A stretch of 9,612 bases of DNA from an uncultured Actinoplanes sp. (GTDB taxonomy: Bacteria; Actinomycetota; Actinomycetes; Mycobacteriales; Micromonosporaceae): the NCBI GenBank assembly GCA_934667465.1, contig CAKUMG010000141.1, positions 1-9,612 of the forward strand, in the 5' to 3' direction. Both the position numbers and the translations under genes were made by a program. Positions within the stretch are counted from its first letter, which is position 1, and every line of letters begins with the position of its first letter. Below, piece after piece: positions 5,430-9,612 of this stretch. The notes under the pieces are model-generated. The model made no database searches. It was not told the DNA's origin and saw only the letters and a list, made by a program, of their open reading frames with translations.

Positions 5430-7923
5430 GCGGGAGGGACGAGCGCGGCGACCGGCGGGACGGCAGCCGGACCACGGACCCGGCGGTGTGCAGCGGCGTG
5501 GCCAGCACCCCCGGCTGCCCACCGGAACCGCGCTGCAGCGTCGCGAGCAGCCGCGGCGCCCGCATCGGCCGGGCGAAGAGGTGGCCCTGCCCCGCGACGC
5601 AGCCGAGCTCCCACAGCGCGTGCCGCTGCGGCTCGCTCTCGACGCCCTCCGCGACGACCGCCAGGCGCAGGCTGCGGGCCAGGTCGACGGTCGACCGGAT
5701 CACCGCGGCGGCCTCGGACGACGTCTCGACGGTGGTCACGAACTCCCGGTCGATCTTGAGCTGGTGCACCGGGATCCGCGACAGCAGCGAGAGCGACGAG
5801 TGCCCGCTGCCGAAGTCGTCGAGCGCCAGCCGCACCCCGGCGTCGCGCAGCTCGCGCAGCGCCCGGGCCACGACGTCGAGCTGGCTGAGCGTCAAAGTCT
5901 CGGCCAGCTCGAGGACGAGGCGGTCGGCTGGGACGGCGTACCGGTGCAGCCGTTCGAGCACGGCCGCCGGGAACGTCGGGTCGAGCAGGCTACGAGGCGA
6001 CACGTTGACGGCCACGGGCAGGTCGAAGCCGGCGTCGCGCCACGACGCGGCTGCGGTGAGCGACTGCTCCAGGACGGCGTCGGCGAACGCGGGGAGCTGC
6101 CCGGAGCGCTCGACCGTCTCGAGGAACTGCATCGGGGTGAGGTTGCCGTGCTCGGGGTGGTGCCAGCGGGCCAGCGCCTCGGCCGAGAGCACCTCGCCGG
6201 TGCCGAGATCCACGATGGGCTGGAAGTCGACGACGAACTCGTGCTCGGCGACGGCCCGGGTCAGCTCGCCGCCCAGCATGAGCCGCCCGACGTCGGCGGT
6301 GTCGTGCGCGTGCGCATAGGTCGCGGTGCCCCGCCCGCCACGTTTCGCCTGGTACATGGCGACGTCGGCGCGGCGCATCAGCTCCTGGACACCGCCGCTG
6401 CCCGGGGCCAGCGCGATGCCGCCGGCCGCCTCGACGGTCAGCTGCATGCCGTCCACGACGATCGGGGCCTCGAGGAACGTCAGCATCGCCTCCGCGCGGT
6501 GCCCGGCCACGGCGGGCGTGGGCAGGCCGGTGAGCAGCACCGCGAACTCGTCGCCGCCGAGCCGCGCGACCAGGTCGCCGGGCTGGGCGGCCTCCTCCAA
6601 CCGCCGGGCCACCTCGCGCAGCACGACGTCGCCGGCGGCGTGCCCGAGCGTGTCGTTGACCTCCTTGAAGTGGTTCAGGTCTATCAGCAGCATGGCGAGC
6701 ATGCCGTCGGCGCCCCGCTCGGCGAAACAGCGCTCCGCGTGTTCGAGCAGCTCGCGACGGTTGGCCAGCCCGGTGAGGGGGTCGTGCGCGGCGGCATAGG
6801 CGTTCTCCGCGCTGATCCGCTTGAGCTCCGCGTACGCCCGGGCGTTGCCCACGGCGGTGGAGAGCGACGCGGCCAGCGTCTGCAGCTTGTAGCGCTCGGA
6901 CTCGTCGAGCCGGACCACCTTGCGGAAGCGCAGCCGCAGCACGCCGATCGAGTCGCCGTCCGGGCCCTCCAGGCACTCCTCGATGGACTCGCCGTCGCGC
7001 TCCGGCGCCTCGCGGACCGGCCCCTCGTAGCTGAGCCGGCCCGACACCCCGCGGATCAGCCGGGGCGGGTCCATGTCGTCCAGCTCGATCTCCGCCTCGT
7101 CGGCCGAGAAGAGCTCGGGCGTACGCGTGACGGCCGCGTGCAGCACGGCGGTCAGCTCGGTCGCGTTGAGCTGGGCGGCGGTGCCCGCGAGGCGCTGCCA
7201 GGCCTGCTGGTCGGTGCGCTGGCGCACCTTGTTCTTGGTCGCGAACTGCAGCGCCAGGACCGTCGGGACCATCGCGACGACGAGCAGCTCGGCGTAGCCC
7301 ACGACGAGCACGACCAGCAGCGCGAGCGCGATGTTGATGCCGCGCAGGACGAGCATCACGTCGAGGTTGCGGCGGAGCACCTGCCCCCAGGGGGTGCGCG
7401 TCGCGAGGGAGAAGATCCGGCTGCCGACGAGCTCGTCGACGACGCCGTACGCGACGGCGGCGACCACCAGGCCGGGGATGAGCGTGGTCAGGGGTGGCAC
7501 GTCGACGATCAGGTCACCGGCGGGCCGGATGCCGACCAGGCCCGCGGCGCCGACGGCCGCAGCGGCGGCGACGATCTCCTTGGTGACGTTGAACGTAAAT
7601 TTGAGCGGGTCGCGGACCCGCGAATAGCCGGCCAGCACGCCCAGCGACGTGCAGATGATCACCCAGGGCGCCGGGAGCACGGCCACCGCGACGAGGATCG
7701 CGCCCGAGGTCACCGTGTGGGCGCGCTTGTCGGAGCGGATCCGCAGCCAGATGATCGGGTTGCTGGCCGCGGCGAGGATGACGGTCAGCGCGGCGGGTAG
7801 GAACAGCTGACCGGTGGGTATGCCGGAGGCGTGGACGACCGCCTGGACGAGACAGCCGAGAGCCGCCAACGCGACGAGGCCGACTGACAACCGGAGTTGC
7901 CTGTCGGCCTTCGCGTCATTCAC
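5416..7923 (-). CDS. Membrane-bound bifunctional diguanylate cyclase/phosphodiesterase (GGDEF-EAL)
   Basis: This 835-residue protein should make and/or break down the second messenger c-di-GMP at the membrane. Residues about 10-230 hold roughly seven hydrophobic spans. Residues about 245-365 form a GAF-like linker. The GGDEF domain (about 372-535) has HDPLTGLANRR and an intact G456-GDEF-460. The usual RxxD inhibitory site five residues before it reads QPGD, so the Arg is missing. The EAL domain (about 550-800) keeps E582 (EALARW), N640 (NVSPRSL), E672/E675 (ELAE), D702-D703 (LDDFGSGHSS), K723 and D725 (LKID), E759/E762 (AEGVES) and Q779 (GQGHLF). Both domains therefore look catalytically able, with net direction unknown. 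Start GTG 7923 overlaps the TGA of a 31-codon ORF (GTGA); only a distant GGGG precedes it, so expression may depend on the upstream leader. It is the first large gene of the minus-strand run. Confidence 0.95.
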   Translation of the reverse strand: MNDAKADRQLRLSVGLVALAALGCLVQAVVHASGIPTGQLFLPAALTVILAAASNPIIWLRIRSDKRAHTVTSGAILVAVAVLPAPWVIICTSLGVLAGYSRVRDPLKFTFNVTKEIVAAAAAVGAAGLVGIRPAGDLIVDVPPLTTLIPGLVVAAVAYGVVDELVGSRIFSLATRTPWGQVLRRNLDVMLVLRGINIALALLVVLVVGYAELLVVAMVPTVLALQFATKNKVRQRTDQQAWQRLAGTAAQLNATELTAVLHAAVTRTPELFSADEAEIELDDMDPPRLIRGVSGRLSYEGPVREAPERDGESIEECLEGPDGDSIGVLRLRFRKVVRLDESERYKLQTLAASLSTAVGNARAYAELKRISAENAYAAAHDPLTGLANRRELLEHAERCFAERGADGMLAMLLIDLNHFKEVNDTLGHAAGDVVLREVARRLEEAAQPGDLVARLGGDEFAVLLTGLPTPAVAGHRAEAMLTFLEAPIVVDGMQLTVEAAGGIALAPGSGGVQELMRRADVAMYQAKRGGRGTATYAHAHDTADVGRLMLGGELTRAVAEHEFVVDFQPIVDLGTGEVLSAEALARWHHPEHGNLTPMQFLETVERSGQLPAFADAVLEQSLTAAASWRDAGFDLPVAVNVSPRSLLDPTFPAAVLERLHRYAVPADRLVLELAETLTLSQLDVVARALRELRDAGVRLALDDFGSGHSSLSLLSRIPVHQLKIDREFVTTVETSSEAAAVIRSTVDLARSLRLAVVAEGVESEPQRHALWELGCVAGQGHLFARPMRAPRLLATLQRGSGGQPGVLATPLHTAGSVVRLPSRRSPRSSLPHWPA

Positions 7924-8015
7924 CGCGCACGCCCCATGTCCCCCATGGTCGCGCGCCGCCCGTACGGGCTGTCAATCCCTGCCTTGCTTTGCGTAGTGAC
8001 AGAAGTGGTGGTCAT
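7920..8015 (-). CDS. Possible 31-codon leader ORF coupled to the GGDEF-EAL gene
   Basis: ATG 8015 opens a 31-codon frame beginning MTTTSVTTQSKAGIDSPYGR and ending MGRAR; its TGA shares bases with the GTG start of the GGDEF-EAL gene (GTGA). It starts four bases after the stop of the 7-codon ORF upstream and has no good ribosome site of its own. Codons in the first half use A/T third positions more than the neighbours, the second half is GC-rich. I recognise no family. It may be a coupling leader rather than a functional protein. Confidence 0.3.
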   Translation of the reverse strand: MTTTSVTTQSKAGIDSPYGRRATMGDMGRAR

Positions 8016-8019
8016 CGGA

Positions 8020-8043
8020 TCAGAGCCAGGCGAAGTCACGCAT
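8020..8043 (-). CDS. Possible 7-codon leader peptide MRDFAWL
   Basis: ATG 8043 begins MRDFAWL followed by TGA. Seven bases upstream lies AAGGAGGT, the best ribosome site in the window. Its stop is four bases from the start of the 31-codon ORF that overlaps the GGDEF-EAL start. A strong initiation site used only for seven codons suggests translational coupling or attenuation, but the peptide itself matches nothing I know. Confidence 0.4.
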   Translation of the reverse strand: MRDFAWL

Positions 8044-8050
8044 GTGCGGC

Positions 8051-8058
8051 ACCTCCTT
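8051..8058 (-). promoter_or_regulatory. Full-consensus Shine-Dalgarno AAGGAGGT
   Basis: The complement of 8051-8058 reads AAGGAGGT, seven bases before the ATG at 8043. None of the large genes here has a site this good, which makes its use for a 7-codon frame notable. Confidence 0.7.
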
Positions 8059-8070
8059 CTCGTGAATGGC

Positions 8071-8097
8071 GCCGGCGCCCCTTTTTATGGGACCGGC
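8071..8097 (-). promoter_or_regulatory. Hairpin in the leader of the GGDEF-EAL gene
   Basis: In minus-strand RNA, GCCGG (8097-8093) pairs with CCGGC (8075-8071) and an inner CCC can pair with GGG around an A-rich loop (AUAAAAA). The self-complementary GGCGCCGGCGCC at 8068-8079 offers a competing fold. The hairpin ends 13 bases before AAGGAGGT, so it could influence access to that site. No known riboswitch class was recognised. Confidence 0.35.
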
Positions 8098-8100
8098 TGT

Positions 8101-8179
8101 GACAAATGTTGGAGATCGCGTTCCCTTTCCCGCTCAACAGGTTAGGAACGGACGATGCCCCCGCCAAGAAGCATTTGTC
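8101..8179. repeat. Inverted repeat GACAAATG / CATTTGTC
   Basis: GACAAATG at 8101-8108 is matched exactly by its complement CATTTGTC at 8172-8179, 63 bp apart. A second, overlapping pair GCATTT (8171-8176) and AAATGC (8192-8197) encloses TTTCACGAAA. They could be two copies of an operator or long-range RNA pairing. Confidence 0.45.
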
Positions 8180-8213
8180 GGTCGTTTCACGAAATGCAAG
8201 TCTTGTACGCTTT

Positions 8214-8231
8214 CGTCACGCATCAGTGACG
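8214..8231. promoter_or_regulatory. Perfect dyad CGTCAC-N6-GTGACG, possible operator
   Basis: Six-base arms (8214-8219 and 8226-8231) flank GCATCA; a further CGTGAC follows at 8233-8238. The size is that of a dimeric regulator site. The related sequence GTCACGCATG occurs at 8035-8044. The regulator is unknown. Confidence 0.35.
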
Positions 8232-8271
8232 GCGTGACAACGCAGCGCTACCGGATTCGGGGGGTTCGGTC

Positions 8272-8290
8272 ACCTGCCTTTCCGGCAGGT
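8272..8290. promoter_or_regulatory. Short perfect stem-loop ACCTGCC / GGCAGGT
   Basis: Seven-base arms (8272-8278 and 8284-8290) enclose TTTCC. There is no T-tract on either side, so it is not a classical terminator. It could be a small RNA stem or an operator. Confidence 0.35.
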
Positions 8291-8478
8291 AAACGACGCG
8301 GGTGCGAACTGGTTCCTCGGGGGACGACAGAGTGCAATGTACGTCGGGAGCAGTTACGGCGCCTCCTCGAAAAAACGCGCTACGGACCAATTCAATGCGT
8401 ACAGCGGATTGCGCTGAGGAAATGGTCACAGAAAGCGACTTCATCAATACTCAGTGCTCGTGTTGCGGCGCGTCATAT

Positions 8479-8507
8479 GTCAAGAGCAACTCGGCGCTGG
8501 ATACGCT
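8479..8507 (+). promoter_or_regulatory. Likely promoter of the moaC operon (leaderless -10)
   Basis: TACGCT at 8502-8507 fits TANNNT and is followed by six bases and then GTG at 8514, the spacing expected when transcription starts at the first base of the start codon. The -35 position 17 bp upstream (GTCAAG, 8479-8484) is weak, which is common for actinobacterial promoters. Confidence 0.5.
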
Positions 8508-8513
8508 GGCGGA

Positions 8514-9005
8514 GTGACGAACGCAGGGAAAATGACGCATGTCGACGCGACCGGCGCGGCGCGCATGGTCGACGTGTCCGGCAAGGACGTGAGCGCCCGC
8601 CGGGCCGTCGCGGCGGGCCGGCTGGTGACCACGCCCGAGGTGGTCGCCCTGCTGCGCGGCGAGGGGCTGCCCAAGGGCGACGCGCTGGCGGTCGCCCGGC
8701 TCGCCGGCATCATGGGTGCCAAGCGGACGCCGGAGATCGTGCCGCTGTGCCACCCGATCGGGCTGCACGGGGTCAAGGTGGATCTGACGGTCACCGACAC
8801 CGGGGTCGACATCGTGGCCACCACGAAGACCGCGGACCGCACCGGCGTCGAGATGGAGGCGCTGACCGCGGTGGCCACCGCCGGGCTCACGCTGATCGAC
8901 ATGGTCAAGGCGGTCGACCCCGCCGCGAGCATCGAGTCGGTCCGGGTGCTGCGCAAAGAGGGCGGCAAGACCGGCGAGTGGCTGCGCCCGGCGGACCGGC
9001 CGTGA
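8514..9005 (+). CDS. moaC: Cyclic pyranopterin monophosphate synthase MoaC
   Basis: MoaC works with MoaA in the first step of molybdenum cofactor synthesis, converting the MoaA product to cyclic pyranopterin monophosphate in the cytoplasm. The 163-residue protein has the family signatures: ARMVDVSGKDV near the start, LPKGDALAVARLAGIMGAKR (catalytic-type Lys at 54), PLCHPIGLHGV, TGVEMEALTAV, and LIDMVKAVD with D129 and K132 in the positions of the catalytic Asp and Lys. Length is normal. I chose GTG 8514 because a TACGCT -10 box six bases before it suggests leaderless initiation. ATG 8532, with AGGG only three bases away, is the alternative and would remove six variable residues. Its TGA overlaps the GTG of mogA. 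Function is very secure; only the start is uncertain. Confidence 0.95.
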   Translation: MTNAGKMTHVDATGAARMVDVSGKDVSARRAVAAGRLVTTPEVVALLRGEGLPKGDALAVARLAGIMGAKRTPEIVPLCHPIGLHGVKVDLTVTDTGVDIVATTKTADRTGVEMEALTAVATAGLTLIDMVKAVDPAASIESVRVLRKEGGKTGEWLRPADRP

Positions 9006-9487
9006 TCCGCGCGCGGGTGATCGTCGCCTCCAACCGGGCCGCCGCCGGGGTCTATGCGGACACCAGCGGCCCCCTGCTCGTCGCCGGCCTGCGCGAGCTC
9101 GGTTGCGAGGTGGATGCCGACCCGGTGGTGGTGCCCGACGGCGAGCCGGTCGCCGAGGCGCTGCGCGCGGCCGTCGCCGCCGGGGTCGACGTCGTGCTGA
9201 CCAGCGGGGGCACCGGAGTCACCCCCACCGACCGCACGCCCGAGGCGACCCGGGGGCTGCTCGACTTCGAGATCCCCGGCATCGCCGAGGCCGTCCGCGC
9301 GTACAGCCGCGACAAGGTGCCGGCCGCGGTCCTCTCCCGCGGGCTGGCCGGGGTCGCGGGCCGCACGCTGGTCGTGAACCTGCCCGGCTCGACCGGGGGC
9401 GCCCGGGACGGCCTGGCGGTGCTGGGCCCGGTCCTTGCTCACACCGTGGAGCAGATCCGCGGCGGGGACCATAGGCTTCAGCAGTGA
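9002..9487 (+). CDS. mogA: Molybdopterin adenylyltransferase MogA/MoaB family
   Basis: This 161-residue protein of the MogA/MoaB family activates molybdopterin by adenylation, giving the AMP form that MoeA uses for metal insertion. The family motifs are visible: VVLTSGGTGVTPTDRTPEAT (residues about 64-83), GIAEAVRAYS, and VVNLPGSTGGARDGL (about 124-138). The start is GTG 9002, overlapping the moaC stop as GTGA; no separate ribosome site is needed if translation is coupled. Its own TGA overlaps the GTG of moeA in the same way. MogA and MoaB cannot be told apart reliably from sequence; both names are used in actinomycetes for this gene. Confidence 0.92.
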   Translation: MIRARVIVASNRAAAGVYADTSGPLLVAGLRELGCEVDADPVVVPDGEPVAEALRAAVAAGVDVVLTSGGTGVTPTDRTPEATRGLLDFEIPGIAEAVRAYSRDKVPAAVLSRGLAGVAGRTLVVNLPGSTGGARDGLAVLGPVLAHTVEQIRGGDHRLQQ

Positions 9488-9612
9488 GCGCAGCGAGTTT
9501 CCCGATCGACTGGGACAAGGCCCGGAGCCTGGCATCCGAGGCCGGGCGGGCGGCGGCGGGCCCCGCGGAGGCCGTGCCGCTGGCCGAGGCCGACGGGCGC
9601 GTGCTGGCCGAG
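9484..9612 (+). CDS. moeA: Molybdopterin molybdotransferase MoeA, N-terminus (runs off right edge)
   Basis: Forty-three codons are visible from GTG 9484, which overlaps the mogA stop (GTGA). They read MSAASFPIDWDKARSLASEA and continue to AVPLAEADGRVLAE, the typical MoeA opening in which a helix containing W-x-x-A-R is followed by PLxEAxGRVLAE. MoeA inserts molybdate into the adenylated cofactor made by MogA. The metal-insertion domains lie beyond the window. The order moaC-mogA-moeA and the short N-terminal motif make the call good despite the short length. Confidence 0.85.
   Translation, partial: MSAASFPIDWDKARSLASEAGRAAAGPAEAVPLAEADGRVLAE

Larger units (their letters stand above)
7924..8513. 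other. Lower-GC intergenic region between c-di-GMP and molybdenum-cofactor genes
   Basis: Between the GGDEF-EAL start and the moaC start there is no gene with actinobacterial codon use. The 7924-8060 end holds the two candidate leader ORFs and a palindrome, GCCCGTACGGGC at 7958-7969. The 8100-8300 part is dyad-rich and 8340-8510 is clearly less GC-rich than its surroundings. I found no tRNA, no recognisable riboswitch and no clear minus-strand promoter for the c-di-GMP gene. Confidence 0.6.

Noticed and set aside
4132..7800. Very long plus-strand open frame (1222 codons) opposite the GT87-like and GGDEF-EAL genes
   Set aside because: It lies antisense to two clear genes with intact domain motifs. 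Its product is a low-complexity R/G/H/Q/E/A/V mixture without recognisable domains, as expected for a frame opposite high-GC coding DNA.
8214..8231. BldD-type operator controlling the c-di-GMP gene
   Set aside because: The dyad TCAC-N6-GTGA resembles the BldD box I remember, but its spacer is one base longer and the centre differs, so the name is not supported.
8223..8447. 74-codon minus-strand frame in the intergenic region
   Set aside because: It starts at TTG, lacks a ribosome site and typical codon use, and its sequence crosses the dyads; treated as chance.
8059..8513. c-di-GMP (GEMM) or molybdenum-cofactor riboswitch
   Set aside because: The gene context made both likely, but I could not find the conserved cores of either class on the relevant strand. 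A covariance-model search would settle it.
8302..8517. 71-codon plus-strand frame (with inner ATG at 8422) ending in GTGA over the moaC start
   Set aside because: The overlap is tempting and the end contains QCSCCGASY, but codon third positions are far less GC-rich than in real genes here, there is no properly spaced ribosome site and no known family.

Overview
The window is very GC-rich, uses many GTG starts and GTGA stop/start overlaps, and carries a WXG100-type (type VII secretion) cassette plus a mycothiol-dependent-isomerase-like protein. This points to a high-GC actinomycete. A filamentous, Micromonosporaceae-like genome (for example Actinoplanes) would fit, but that placement is an impression, not a computed result.

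Left part (1-2981). Three tightly overlapping minus-strand genes form a small type VII secretion-associated cassette: a YbaB/EbfC-like protein, then a short WXG/EspC-like helical protein, then the N-terminal part of a large WXG100-domain protein that runs off the left edge. Divergent from them on the plus strand is a three-part protein with an Imm35/YrhB-like N-terminus, a YwqJ-type deaminase domain (HAE and PCxxC motifs) and a C-terminal SUKH-3 immunity domain. Together these look like a polymorphic-toxin/immunity neighbourhood. The toxin end of the secreted protein is outside the window. Two short tandem-repeat arrays lie in and just after the deaminase/SUKH gene, and one crosses its stop codon.

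Middle part (2982-8058), all minus strand and probably one transcription unit read right to left: a membrane GGDEF-EAL c-di-GMP enzyme, a GT87-like polytopic membrane protein, a small zinc-ribbon protein with a PGYGQ/His-rich tail, and a DinB-fold maleylpyruvate-isomerase-like protein. A strong RNA hairpin, fully paired only in the transcribed strand, separates the last two and overlaps the ribosome-binding site of the last. The GGDEF-EAL gene has only a modest ribosome site of its own. Upstream of it are an excellent Shine-Dalgarno followed by a 7-codon peptide, then a 31-codon ORF whose stop overlaps the GGDEF-EAL start (GTGA). This looks like a translational-coupling leader.

Right part (8059-9612). 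About 450 bp of lower-GC, dyad-rich intergenic DNA separates the c-di-GMP gene from a divergent plus-strand molybdenum cofactor operon, moaC-mogA-moeA (moeA is cut by the window edge). Both junctions in that operon are 4-nt GTGA overlaps. moaC may be leaderless: a TACGCT -10 box lies six bases before a GTG.

Most genes belong to known families. The parts most worth checking are the leader peptides of the c-di-GMP gene, the hairpin over the isomerase ribosome site, the leaderless moaC start and the repeat array across a stop codon.
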